The notes under the pieces are model-generated. The model worked only from the letters and a program-made list of their open reading frames with translations, made no database searches and was not told the DNA's origin. From JACVRW01 sp963739095 (GTDB lineage Bacteria; Actinomycetota; Thermoleophilia; Solirubrobacterales; Thermoleophilaceae): 64,000 nt of DNA. Below, in pieces: positions 16,419 to 24,592 of this stretch. The stretch is from positions 1 through 64,000 of the forward strand of contig CAVTZF010000028.1 in assembly GCA_963739095.1 (NCBI GenBank), in the 5' to 3' direction. Position 1 is the stretch's first letter, and every line of letters begins with the position of its first letter. A program made the position numbers and the translations under genes.

Positions 16419-16507
16419 CGGAGGGGGAGGGATTCGAACCCCCGGGCCTCTTGCGAGGCCGGCTGCTTTCAAGGCAGCTGCAATCGACCGGACTCTGCCA
16501 CCCCTCC
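16419..16507 (-). tRNA. tRNA-Ser (TGA)
   Basis: This is a class II cloverleaf on the minus strand. The acceptor is GGAGGGG/CCCCTCC, the anticodon stem GCTGC/GCAGC with loop CTTGAAA (anticodon TGA), with a long variable arm (CCGGCCTCGCAAGAGGCC), a T-loop TTCGAAT and discriminator G. It starts only 15 nt after the serS stop and is probably part of the same primary transcript. Confidence 0.95.
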
Positions 16508-16522
16508 AGGGCGGCTCGAATC

Positions 16523-17777
16523 CTAGGCGCCGTCCGCGGCGGCGATGCGCTCGGGGGCGCCGTACGGATGGAGCACCGCCGGGATCGCGATGCTGCCGTC
16601 TTCCCGCTGGTGGTTCTCGACGATCGCGATGATGGTCCGGCCGATCGCCACGGCGGTGCCGTTGAGCGTGTGCACGTGGCGCGGCGCCGCACCGGCGGCC
16701 GGTCGCTGCCGGATGTCGAGCCTCCTGGCCTGGAAGTCGGTCGTGTTCGAGGTCGACGTCAGCTCGCGGAAGCGGCCCTGCCCGGGCAACCACGCCTCCA
16801 GGTCGTACTTCTTCGCAGCCGATGCGCCGAGGTCGTCAACGGCGATGTTCACGACGCGATACGGAAGCTCGAGCGCTCCGAGGATCTCCTCCTCGATCGA
16901 GAGCAGCCGCTCATGCTCCTCGACGCGAGCGGTCCGGCTCCACGAACGAGAACATCTCGACCTTGTCGAACTGGTGCACGCGGAAGATCCCGCGCGTGTC
17001 CTTGCCGGCGGTGCCCGCCTCGCGGCGGAAGCACGTCGATACCCCGGCGTAGCGGAGCGGCAGCTCGCCCGGGCCGAGGATCTCGCCGCCGTGGAGCGAC
17101 GCAAGCGGCACCTCCGAGGTGCCGGCCAGGTACAGCTCGTCGTCGGGAACCGTGTAGATCTGCTGCTCGGTGTCGGGCAGCATGCCGGTGCCGAAGAGGG
17201 CCTGCTCGCGCACGAGCACTGGCGGCACGACCGGTGTGAAGCCCTTCTCCCCCAGCAGGTCGAGCGCCCACTGGACGAGCGCGAACTGCAGCCGGACGAC
17301 CGGCCCCTTGAGGTACGCGAAGCGCGAGCCCGCGACGCGCGCCCCCGCCTCGAGATCGACGAGACCGCCGAGCAGCTCGACGTGGTCGCGTCCCTCCCTG
17401 CCCGGCTCGCCGACCTCGCGCAGCACCTCGTCGGCCGGCGGCGCGTCGGGGTCGGGCAGGTTCGGGAGTGCGGCGAGCGCCGCCGAGCGACGCTCCTCGA
17501 CCGACCTGAGCTCCTCGGTCAGCTCCTTCTCGCGGCCGGAGGCGCTGCGCACCTCGGCGATCGCCTCGCCGGCGTCGGCGCCGGTGCGCTGCAGCTCACC
17601 GATCCGCTTCGAGGCCTCGTTCTTCTCTCGGCGCAGCTCCTCGAGCTCCGGCAGCAGCGCCCTGCGCCGCTCGTCGAACTCGAGCGCCTCGTCGAGGATC
17701 GCCGGGTCGACGCCGCGCCGGGCGAGCGCCGCGCGCGCCGGTTCGGGATCCTCGCGGAGCTGCCTCAGGTCGAGCAC
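16523..17777 (-). CDS. serS: seryl-tRNA synthetase, apparent frameshift
   Basis: The enzyme charges tRNA-Ser and, in selenoprotein makers, tRNA-Sec. The N-terminal long coiled-coil arm (about 1-110: LDLRQLREDPEPARAALARR, then EKNEASKRIGELQ and onward) is followed by the class II catalytic core with motif 2 (CFRREAGTAGKDTRGIFRVH) and motif 3 (LNGTAVAIGRTIIAIVENHQ). The frame breaks near 16,930 after FSFVEP, and the rest (VEEHERLLSIEEEILGALEL) is one base out. The 1,255 nt span is 3n+1, so one extra base is enough. An essential, otherwise perfect gene argues for an assembly error. GTG 17777 gives the standard N-terminus. It is followed directly by tRNA-Ser(TGA). Confidence 0.9.
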
Positions 17778-17808
17778 GACGGTGGTTCGGCCCCGGCCGG
17801 TGCCCGCA

Positions 17809-18186
17809 TCATCCGCCGCCGCCCCCGCCCGAGTACTGGGAGAGGAAGTCGGCCACCGCCTCGGCGTCCTCGCCGACCACGATGTTCGCGGGCATGATCG
17901 CCCCGGAGAAGCCGCCGTTCCGGATCGCGAACAGGACGTCGTCGCGGCTCTCCTTGCGCACGTTGAAGTTGGGACCGTTCGTACGCTCGCCACCCTGGAT
18001 ATCGCCCTCGGGCTTCGAGCCGTAGGCGTTTGCGGCATCGAGCGAATGGCAGCCGGAGCAGCGCTGGTTGAAGAGCACAGCCCCGCGGTGCGCCGTCGTG
18101 TCGTCCTCCGGGACCTCGATCTCCCCGCCGCAGGCGGCGAGCAAGGACGCGGCGAGCGCGACGGCGATGACGAGCGGACGGCGCAC
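17809..18186 (-). CDS. lipoprotein mono-haem cytochrome c
   Basis: This is a small membrane-anchored electron carrier. The haem attachment motif CSGCH lies in VLFNQRCSGCHSLDAANAYG and the distal Met ligand in GAIMPANIV. A lipoprotein signal (RRPLVIAVALAASLLAACGG) precedes the mature domain, and the C-terminus is a run of glycines. I prefer GTG 18186 (125 residues), because TAATAT lies eight bases upstream, over an ATG at 18228 that adds a poor N-terminus (RCGPPGCQLIWPP). It probably shuttles electrons to a terminal oxidase. It is followed 31 bp later by serS, with no obvious functional link. Confidence 0.85.
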   Translation of the reverse strand: MRRPLVIAVALAASLLAACGGEIEVPEDDTTAHRGAVLFNQRCSGCHSLDAANAYGSKPEGDIQGGERTNGPNFNVRKESRDDVLFAIRNGGFSGAIMPANIVVGEDAEAVADFLSQYSGGGGGG

Positions 18187-18194
18187 GGGCGGCC

Positions 18195-18200
18195 ATATTA
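18195..18200 (-). promoter_or_regulatory. -10 hexamer, leaderless start of cytochrome c gene
   Basis: TAATAT on the minus strand is close to the TATAAT consensus and stands eight bases before the GTG at 18186. A local AT island in high-GC DNA supports it. Confidence 0.45.
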
Positions 18201-18347
18201 ATTGGCAGCCGGGAGGACCACATCGCACGGCGGCGAATCAAGCTCTGCCCCGGCGACGGCCGGTGACGACCTCCCATAGCGAAGGATTCGCCCGGCGGTC
18301 GTCCTCTTTCGGCGGCGAATGGCCGCCGTCGGGGCGCCAAACCCTCC

Positions 18348-18743
18348 TCAGAGCAGCGGCCGCTTCGAGAAGCGCAGGAGGGTTCCGTTCGCGCCGGCGC
18401 GCAGATCGACCTCGTCCATCAGCAGGCGCATGAACTCGAGGCCCCGGCCTGACTCGGGCATGACCCCGCGGCGGACGCGGGGGCGGAAGCGTCCCGTGTC
18501 GCTCACCTCGAAGACGAGCGCGCCCGCCTCCTCGGCGACGCGGATCTCGATCGGGTCGCTCGACGAGGAGGAGCCGTGCTGGATGGCGTTCGTGACGGCC
18601 TCGCTGATGGCGAGCTTGACCTGGTACTGGTCGTCCTCGCCGAGGCCGAAGTCAGCGGCGCAGCGCTGCGCGAAGTCACGCGCCTCCTTGAGGCGCGCCA
18701 CATCGGCACTGATCGAATGCTCACGAGGGGTGAATCCGGCCAT
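18348..18743 (-). CDS. RsbW-like anti-sigma serine kinase (HATPase_c)
   Basis: This 131-residue single-domain GHKL ATPase of the anti-sigma B factor/SpoIIAB type has the N box in LAISEAVTNAIQHG, the G1 box in VFEVSDTGRF and the G2 region in ESGRGLEFMRLLMDEVDLRA. Such proteins bind a sigma factor and phosphorylate an anti-anti-sigma partner. No partner gene lies nearby, so the target is elsewhere. Start ATG 18743 (MAGFTPREHSISAD) matches the family length; the open frame upstream of it is unlike the family. It diverges from the DUF4331 operon across a 220-bp intergenic region that contains the shared metal-regulon box. Confidence 0.8.
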   Translation of the reverse strand: MAGFTPREHSISADVARLKEARDFAQRCAADFGLGEDDQYQVKLAISEAVTNAIQHGSSSSSDPIEIRVAEEAGALVFEVSDTGRFRPRVRRGVMPESGRGLEFMRLLMDEVDLRAGANGTLLRFSKRPLL

Positions 18744-18785
18744 CCACCGTCTCCAACGCAGGTATCGGTGAAGTCTTACGCGCCA

Positions 18786-18809
18786 ACTTGCAATCTGGAT
18801 TACTCCGAT
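18786..18809 (+). promoter_or_regulatory. candidate metal-regulon operator, copy 1
   Basis: ACTTGCAAT, nine bases, TCCGAT. The same bipartite sequence with identical spacing recurs at 23338-23361, just before the Fur-family gene. Copy 1 lies 155 bp before the DUF4331 start and 43 bp beyond the start of the divergent RsbW-like gene, so it could affect either. The TTGCAA half resembles half-sites reported for nickel regulators of the Fur family (Nur), but this assignment is inference. Confidence 0.4.
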
Positions 18810-18964
18810 GTGTGGTGCGAGCCGGTTGCAGTTACGAGTCAATCACAAAAGTAAGTGATATGCAGGACTTTCTTTAGTGATCCAACCTCAAGGGCGCCGC
18901 GAATGAATCGCCCAGTGAGTGCCCGGGACAACCCCCTGGCCCAACGATTCAAGAGGAGCTCTTG

Positions 18965-20410
18965 ATGAAGAGACTCTCGCTTCTCGCGGCCCTGTTGGCC
19001 CTCGCGGTGGCGGTGCCATTGAGCATCGGCTCGAGCCATCGTGAAGCGCCCAACATCCTCAAGGACCCGACAGCGGACAACACGGACGTCTGGGCCTTCA
19101 CGGCTCCAGATTCCCCGGGCAGCCTGACGGTGGTCGCCAACTGGATCCCACTCGCGGATCCCGCCGGCGGACCCAACTTCTACCCGCTGGACGAGAACGC
19201 CCGCTACTACGTGAAGATCGACAACACGGGCGACGGGTACGAGGACGTGGCTTACCGCTGGGACTTCGATACGAAGTTCCGCAACCCCAACTCGTTCCTG
19301 TACGCGGCACCTGGGGTCACCTCGGTCAATGACCAGAAGTTGAACCTGGTCCAGACCTATGACCTCTACAAGGAGACCTACAAGAACCGCAAGCTCGTCG
19401 GCTCGAAGCGGATCGCCAACAACGCTCCGGTCGTTCCGGACAACGTTGGCCCCAAGACGATCCCGAACTTCGCTCAGGTGGAGGCCGGTGGCGTCACCCC
19501 GCTGAAGGGCGGCGGCAAGACGATCGTGACCCCCGCGGACGACGCGTTCTTCGTCGACCTCGGCGCGATCTTCGACGGGATCAACATCGACAAGCCGGGC
19601 CGGCCGAACATCGGCCTCGGCAACCAGGGCGGCGGCAAGGACGACGTCGCCGGCTACAACACGAAGTCGTTCGTGCTGCAGGTGCCCGAGCGTGAGGTCA
19701 CGCGCGACGGCAAGCAGGTCGCCGACATGAAGTCGGGCAACGCGGTCGTCGGCGTGTGGTCCACCACCGAGCGCAAGCGCGGCTCCGTGCTCTCGCCGAG
19801 CAAGCGCAAGCGCGGTGGCAACGGCTACGTGCAGGTCAGCCGCCTCGGCAATCCCCTCATCAACGAGGTGATCGTCCCGATCGGCAAGAAGGACAAGTTC
19901 AACGCGACGTCCCCCGCGAACGATGCGAAGAACTTCGGCCAGTTCGCCCTCAACCCGGAGCCGGCGCGCATCCTCAACGCGCTGTTCGGCCTCGGCATCC
20001 AGGAGACGAACCGGACCGACATCGTCCAGGCGCTGCTCACCGGCGTGCCCGGACTGACGCAGATCGGCAAGAACCCGGCCGCGGCCGACACGCTCAAGCT
20101 GAACCTGGGCGTGGCACCGTCGGCCAAGCCGAACCGCTTCGGCGTCCTGGCGGGTGACCTCGCCGGGTTCCCGAACGGCCGGCGTCTGACGGACGACGTC
20201 GTCGACATCGAGCTCCGCGTGATCGCCGGCGCTCTGCTGTCGCCCCCGAAGAACATTCCGCTCGGGGACGGCGTCGACCAGAACGACAAGCCGCTCCGCT
20301 CCGCGTTCCCGTACGTCGGGCTCGCGAACGACGGCTTCAACAGCTCGCTCAAGCGGATCGAGCCGCAGCACGCCCCCGTGCCGCAGCCGCCGCCCGCGCA
20401 GCTGCCGTAA
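18965..20410 (+). CDS. DUF4331 family secreted protein
   Basis: This 481-residue exported protein starts at ATG 18965, with GAGGAG eight bases upstream. The signal peptide is KRLSLLAALLALAVAVPLSI. The mature N-terminus SSHREAPNILKDPTADNTDV is the hallmark of DUF4331. It is followed by VWAFTAPDSPGSLTVVANWI and a beta-rich body ending in a Pro/Gln tail. The biochemical function is unknown. In other bacteria DUF4331 genes are often found beside TPR proteins and HupE/NicO-type transporters, exactly as here. With the operator-like box upstream and the NicO gene downstream, an extracytoplasmic metal-binding or metal-delivery role is plausible but unproven. Confidence 0.85.
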   Translation: MKRLSLLAALLALAVAVPLSIGSSHREAPNILKDPTADNTDVWAFTAPDSPGSLTVVANWIPLADPAGGPNFYPLDENARYYVKIDNTGDGYEDVAYRWDFDTKFRNPNSFLYAAPGVTSVNDQKLNLVQTYDLYKETYKNRKLVGSKRIANNAPVVPDNVGPKTIPNFAQVEAGGVTPLKGGGKTIVTPADDAFFVDLGAIFDGINIDKPGRPNIGLGNQGGGKDDVAGYNTKSFVLQVPEREVTRDGKQVADMKSGNAVVGVWSTTERKRGSVLSPSKRKRGGNGYVQVSRLGNPLINEVIVPIGKKDKFNATSPANDAKNFGQFALNPEPARILNALFGLGIQETNRTDIVQALLTGVPGLTQIGKNPAAADTLKLNLGVAPSAKPNRFGVLAGDLAGFPNGRRLTDDVVDIELRVIAGALLSPPKNIPLGDGVDQNDKPLRSAFPYVGLANDGFNSSLKRIEPQHAPVPQPPPAQLP

Positions 20411-20494
20411 CACCCCCCGTACCGGTGCCCGCCCGCCCTCGTGGCGGGCGGGCCGCCGGGCCGGGCGGATCCCTTCTCCCCAGAGGACTTCTCA

Positions 20495-21802
20495 ATGACA
20501 GCTCTTCGCCCAAATCTCCTCAAGATCCTCGCCCCGCTCGCCGCCTTCGCCGTCACGCTCGCCGTGGTCCTGTCGCTCCAGGGCGGCCGCGAGCTCGAGC
20601 TGCCGGCCGGCGGCGCCGCGACCGGCGTCGAGATCCCGCCCGCGGCGACAGTTGCCGAGCGCATCTCGATCCTCCAGCGGGCCGCGCGCGAGGACGATGC
20701 CGGCGCCGGCGTCTACGCGGCGCTCGGTCAGGCGTACCTGCAGCGCGCGCGTGAGACCGGCGACCCTGGCTTCTACTCCCGAGCGGACCGCAGCTTCGAC
20801 GCCGCGCTCCGGCGCGACGCCCGCAACATCGATGCGGTCCTCGGCGCCGGCACGCTCGCCGGCCTGCGGCATGACTTCGGTGCGCAGCTGCAGCGCGGGC
20901 TGGAGGCGAAGCGGCTGGCGCCCGGCCTCGTGGCGGCGCTGCCGGAGATCACCGACGCCCAGATCGAGCTGGGCCGCTACGGCGCCGCCGAGCGGACGCT
21001 CCAGGACCTGCTCGACATCAAGCCGAACCTCACCTCCTACTCGCGCGTGTCATATCTGCGCGAGCTCACCGGCGACCTTCCGGGTGCCGTCGAGGCGATG
21101 CGCCTCGCGGTCTCGGCAGGCGGCGGTGACCCCGAGAACGTCGCCTACGTGCGTGTGCTGCTGGGCGACCTCGAGCTTCAACGAGGGCGGGTCGCCGCGG
21201 CGCGGCTCGCCTACACGGCTGCGCTCCGATCACTGCCCGGCTATCCCGCCGGCATGGTCGGTCTCGCGCGCGCCGACGCGGCGAGCGGCGATCTGGGGAG
21301 AGCCGCCGCTCGCCTGCGTCGCGCTTCCGCGCAACTGCCGCTCACGGCCACGCTCAGCCTGCTCACCCAGGTCGAGCAGGCACGCGGGCGCGCGGCGGCC
21401 GCCGAGGGCTCGCTCGCTGCGGCGCGTGCGCAGCAGCGGCTCTACAGGGCGGCGGCGACCCTGCCCGACGCCGAGTCGGTCCTGTTCGAGGCCGAATACG
21501 GCGACCCGCGCCGGGCGATCGCGCTCGGCAGGCAGGTGGTGGAGCGAGCACCGAGCATCCGCTCGGTGGACGCCCTCGGCTGGGCCTACGTGCGCGCGGG
21601 CGAGCCCAAGGCCGGCGCCATCTGGGCCCGCCGCGCCCTGCGCACCGGCTCGCGCGATCCGCTCTATCGCCTCCACGCAGCCGTCGCGCTCGAGCGGGCC
21701 GGCAGGCCCGCCGCGGCCGCGCCGAGCTTCGACCTCGCCCGGCGCGGCCGGGCTGCCCTGTCGCCCGCGGCGGCGACGCTCCTCGAGGAGGGACTCAAGT
21801 GA
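20495..21802 (+). CDS. membrane-anchored TPR-repeat protein
   Basis: This 435-residue protein starts at ATG 20495 behind AGAGGA. One N-terminal helix (LLKILAPLAAFAVTLAVVLS) anchors it, and at least six tetratricopeptide-like helical pairs fill about 70-430 (AGVYAALGQAYLQRARETGD, ADRSFDAALRRDARNIDAVL, AVALERAGRPAAAAPSFDLA). TPR arrays bind partner proteins. Because it lies between DUF4331 and NicO and overlaps the latter by four bases, it is probably the scaffold joining a surface protein to the transporter. No enzymatic motif is seen. Confidence 0.75.
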   Translation: MTALRPNLLKILAPLAAFAVTLAVVLSLQGGRELELPAGGAATGVEIPPAATVAERISILQRAAREDDAGAGVYAALGQAYLQRARETGDPGFYSRADRSFDAALRRDARNIDAVLGAGTLAGLRHDFGAQLQRGLEAKRLAPGLVAALPEITDAQIELGRYGAAERTLQDLLDIKPNLTSYSRVSYLRELTGDLPGAVEAMRLAVSAGGGDPENVAYVRVLLGDLELQRGRVAAARLAYTAALRSLPGYPAGMVGLARADAASGDLGRAAARLRRASAQLPLTATLSLLTQVEQARGRAAAAEGSLAAARAQQRLYRAAATLPDAESVLFEAEYGDPRRAIALGRQVVERAPSIRSVDALGWAYVRAGEPKAGAIWARRALRTGSRDPLYRLHAAVALERAGRPAAAAPSFDLARRGRAALSPAAATLLEEGLK

Positions 21803-23334
21803 AGGCACGGATGTTCTTGCTCGCGCTGATCGCCCTGGCGATCGCCGCGATCGCCGCGCCGGGCGCCCAGGCGCACCCGCTCGGCAACTTCTCGATCAAC
21901 CACCTGTCCACGGTCTCGATCTCTGCCGACCGCGTGGACGTGCGCTACGTCCTCGACCAGGCCGAGATCCCGACGGTCCAGGAGCGCGCCCTGGCGCGCG
22001 CGGAGGTGCTCGAGCGAAAGCTCGCCGAGGTCGAGCGCAGGCTCAGCCTGAGCGTGGATGGCAGCGAGGCCGCTCTGCGCAGGGTCGGCCAGCCGGATCT
22101 CAGCTTCCCCCCGGGCGCGGGGGGCCTGAAGACGACACGCCTCGTGGTGCGGCTGCAGGCGCCGGTGGACTCCCCACGCAAGGTCAGGCTCGAGGACGAC
22201 ACGTTCGAGGACCGAGTCGGCTGGAAGGCGATCGTCGCGGCGCCCGGTGAGGGCACGGCCGTGCGCACGCAGACACCGAGCGGCGATCCAACGAACGGGC
22301 TGCGTCGCTATCCAGACGATCTCCTGAACAGCCCGCTGGACCGCCGCGACGCCTCCTTCACGGTGACGCCGGGCGACGGCACGCTGAGCGCGCCGCGCTC
22401 GGAGGGCGCCGGCCAGGTGTCGACGAGCCGGACCGGGAGCGACGGCTTCGCGGGGCTCTTCGAGCGCGCGGCGGCGGGCGAGGGCGTCCTCTTCATCCTG
22501 CTGCTGGCGGCCTTCGGGTGGGGTGCCGTGCACGCACTCTCTCCGGGCCACGGGAAGGCGATGGTCGCGGCCTATCTCGTCGGAACGAAGGGCAAGCCGC
22601 GACACGCGGTTGCCCTCGGGGCCACGGTCACGATCGCGCACACGATCGGCGTGTTCCTGCTCGGCTTCGTCACGCTCGCGCTGTCGCAGTACATCCTGCC
22701 CGAGGACCTCTACCCGTGGCTCAACCTGATCTCGGGTGCCCTGGTGGTTGCGATCGGCCTCGGTGTGCTGCGCTCGCGCGTGCGCTGGGCACGTGCCCGC
22801 CGTGAATCGCAGCCCCACGACCACTCACATCATCACGACCACCACGACCACGGTCACTCCCACTCGCTCACGCGCGCGGGCTTCCAGCACTTCATGGACC
22901 ACCTGCGCGGCCGCGGGCACGACCACGGGAGCCACCACCACGACCGTCACCAGCATGACCATCACGACCACGGTCCCTCCGGCGACGACACGGTCACCAA
23001 GCGCAGCCTGATCGGGCTCGGGGCGGCGGCCGGCCTGATCCCCTGTCCCTCGGCGCTCGTCGTCCTCCTGGGCGCGATCGCGCAGCACGAGATCGCGCTC
23101 GGACTGCTGCTGATCGTCGCGTTCAGCCTCGGCCTCGCCGGGACGCTGACCGGGCTCGGGCTGGCCGTCGTCTACGCGCGCAAACTGCTGCCGCGGCTCG
23201 GCCGCGCAAGCCTCGGCGGCGGGGGCGGCGCGGCCCTCAGCCGGGTCGCTGCCGCGCTCCCGGCGGCCTCCGCCGTGGTCATCGTCGGGGTTGGCTGCCT
23301 CCTGACGGTGAACGCTCTCCCGGCCTTAATGTGA
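21799..23334 (+). CDS. NicO-family nickel/cobalt transporter with extracellular domain
   Basis: This 511-residue protein has a signal peptide (about 1-25, ending AQA) and a beta-rich outside domain (about 26-225: HPLGNFSINHLSTVSISADR). The NicO/RcnA-type permease core follows, with family motifs HALSPGHGKAMVAAYLVG in one helix, GATVTIAHTIGVFLLGF, and GLIPCPSALVVLLGAIAQHE. A cytoplasmic loop of about 65 residues (340-405) is extremely His/Asp-rich (HDHSHHHDHHDHGHSHS). The family moves Ni2+ or Co2+. The His loop would buffer metal. It overlaps the TPR gene by four bases and is the third gene of the DUF4331 operon. Direction (uptake or efflux) cannot be read from sequence. Confidence 0.85.
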   Translation: MKARMFLLALIALAIAAIAAPGAQAHPLGNFSINHLSTVSISADRVDVRYVLDQAEIPTVQERALARAEVLERKLAEVERRLSLSVDGSEAALRRVGQPDLSFPPGAGGLKTTRLVVRLQAPVDSPRKVRLEDDTFEDRVGWKAIVAAPGEGTAVRTQTPSGDPTNGLRRYPDDLLNSPLDRRDASFTVTPGDGTLSAPRSEGAGQVSTSRTGSDGFAGLFERAAAGEGVLFILLLAAFGWGAVHALSPGHGKAMVAAYLVGTKGKPRHAVALGATVTIAHTIGVFLLGFVTLALSQYILPEDLYPWLNLISGALVVAIGLGVLRSRVRWARARRESQPHDHSHHHDHHDHGHSHSLTRAGFQHFMDHLRGRGHDHGSHHHDRHQHDHHDHGPSGDDTVTKRSLIGLGAAAGLIPCPSALVVLLGAIAQHEIALGLLLIVAFSLGLAGTLTGLGLAVVYARKLLPRLGRASLGGGGGAALSRVAAALPAASAVVIVGVGCLLTVNALPALM

Positions 23335-23337
23335 ATG

Positions 23338-23361
23338 ACTTGCAATTGCGAATGATCCGAT
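23338..23361 (+). promoter_or_regulatory. candidate metal-regulon operator, copy 2
   Basis: ACTTGCAAT, nine bases, TCCGAT, 27 bp before the GTG of the Fur-family gene, with matching spacing to the copy at 18786-18809. It includes TTGCAATTGCGAA, a near-perfect short inverted repeat in a clear AT island. It is probably the autoregulatory operator of the Fur-cbiMNQO operon. Confidence 0.45.
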
Positions 23362-23388
23362 TCAAGCTCTCGTCCGTAGGGGTATGAC

Positions 23389-23853
23389 GTGACCGCACCG
23401 CACACAGGTCCCTCCCTCGAGGCTCCTGACGTGGAGACCGCCATCGAGGCACTGCGCGCGAAGGGGATGCGAATCTCCTCCGCCCGCCGGCTCGTGCTCG
23501 AGGCCCTCTACGCCGCGGACGCACCGATCACGGCAGAGCGGGTCGCCGACGGACTTGCGGGCCGCCTGCCGCGCTCGGATCTCGCGTCGGTCTATCGCAA
23601 CCTGGAGACGCTCGAGCAGGTCGGCCTCGTCCGGCACAGTCACTTCGGCCACGGGCCGGGGCTGTACATGCCGACGGGTGTCCAGGAGCGTGAGTATCTG
23701 GTCTGCGACTCCTGCAACGCGGTCAAGGCTGTCGAGCCGTCCGACATGGACGGCGTGCGGGCGCTGATCCACGAGCAGTTCGGATACGAGGCCCGCTTCA
23801 GCCACTTCCCGATCCTCGGTCTCTGCGCGGACTGCGCCCGCGAGGAGACCTGA
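23389..23853 (+). CDS. Fur-family metalloregulator (Zur/Nur-like)
   Basis: This 154-residue repressor has a winged helix (about 18-85: ALRAKGMRISSARRLVLEAL, then LPRSDLASVYRNLETLEQVG) and a C-terminal dimerisation domain with two CxxC pairs, VCDSCN and LCADCAREET, which form the structural zinc site. The sensing region has HSHFGHGPGLYMP and FSHFPILGL. Position as first gene of a cbiM-PDGLE-cbiQ-cbiO operon points to nickel or cobalt, but zinc (Zur) cannot be excluded from these residues alone. A box shared with the DUF4331 operon lies just upstream, so I infer that it represses both operons when metal is plentiful. Confidence 0.85.
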   Translation: MTAPHTGPSLEAPDVETAIEALRAKGMRISSARRLVLEALYAADAPITAERVADGLAGRLPRSDLASVYRNLETLEQVGLVRHSHFGHGPGLYMPTGVQEREYLVCDSCNAVKAVEPSDMDGVRALIHEQFGYEARFSHFPILGLCADCAREET

Positions 23854-23877
23854 CCCTCCAAGGAAGGAGACCCGCGC

Positions 23878-24591
23878 ATGCTCGACATCCCGATAGCCCT
23901 CCACATTCCGGACGGCTTCCTGAGCGGCGGGGTCGCACTCGCCTGCGCAGTGCTCGCGATCGCCGCTGTCGCCTACGCGCTCCGCGTCGCGAACGTGGAG
24001 CTCGACGATGCGCGCGTGCCGCTTCTGGGCGTGCTCGCGGCGTTCATCTTCGCCGCGCAGATGCTCAACTTCCCGATCGCCGGCGGCACCAGCGGCCACT
24101 TCCTCGGCGCGACGCTGGCGGCAGTGCTGCTGGGACCGTGGCTGGCCTGCCTGGTGATGGCCGTGGTCATCGCAGTGCAGGCCTTCGCCTTCGCCGACGG
24201 CGGCATCTCGGCCCTCGGCGCGAACGTGTTGAACATGGGCGTGCTCGGCGCGCTGCTCGCCGGCCTGGCAGTGGCGGCGGCGATGAAGGTCGTCCCCCAC
24301 AACCGCGGGGCCTTTCTGACTGTGGTCGGCGTCGTCTCCTGGCTGGCCGTGATGATCGGGGCGGCCGCCACCAGCGTGGAGCTCGCCGTGTCCAACACGA
24401 TCCCGCTCGGCACCTCGCTGCCGGCGATGCTCGGCGTGCACTCGCTGATCGGCATCGGGGAGGCGATCATCACGGTCGCCGCCGTGAGCGCGGTGCTGGT
24501 CTCCCGGCCCGACCTCGGGGCGCTCGCGCCCGACGAGCTCAAGCAGCCAGCGGCCGAGCCGCTCGGGCAGACGATCGGATTGGGGGCCTGA
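23878..24591 (+). CDS. cbiM: energy-coupling factor Ni/Co transporter S-component CbiM/NikM
   Basis: This 237-residue membrane protein with about seven helices is the substrate-binding unit of group I ECF metal transporters. Family signatures are HIPDGFLSGG near the start, LNFPIAGGTSGHFLGATLAA, and FADGGISALGANVLNMG. In characterised CbiM/NikM proteins the metal is held by the free amino terminus and a His at position 2 (MHIPDG). Here the same motif begins at residue 9, after MLDIPIAL, and no alternative start codon lies next to the His. Either the N-terminus is processed or the site is built differently. A good ribosome-binding site (AAGGAAGGAG) precedes the ATG. Confidence 0.9.
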   Translation: MLDIPIALHIPDGFLSGGVALACAVLAIAAVAYALRVANVELDDARVPLLGVLAAFIFAAQMLNFPIAGGTSGHFLGATLAAVLLGPWLACLVMAVVIAVQAFAFADGGISALGANVLNMGVLGALLAGLAVAAAMKVVPHNRGAFLTVVGVVSWLAVMIGAAATSVELAVSNTIPLGTSLPAMLGVHSLIGIGEAIITVAAVSAVLVSRPDLGALAPDELKQPAAEPLGQTIGLGA

Positions 24592-24592
24592 G

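Noticed and set aside
18839..20413. A 524-codon minus-strand frame covering the DUF4331 gene
   Set aside because: Its product is Arg/Asp/Val-rich without domain features. It is the antisense shadow typical of high-GC coding sequence.
22800..23000. His-codon-rich DNA as a possible repeat or misassembly
   Set aside because: The frame stays open, both flanks match the NicO permease, and His-rich loops are normal for this family.
23854..23877. A riboswitch (cobalamin or NiCo) before cbiM
   Set aside because: Only 24 nt separate the Fur-family stop from cbiM, which holds a ribosome-binding site and nothing else.
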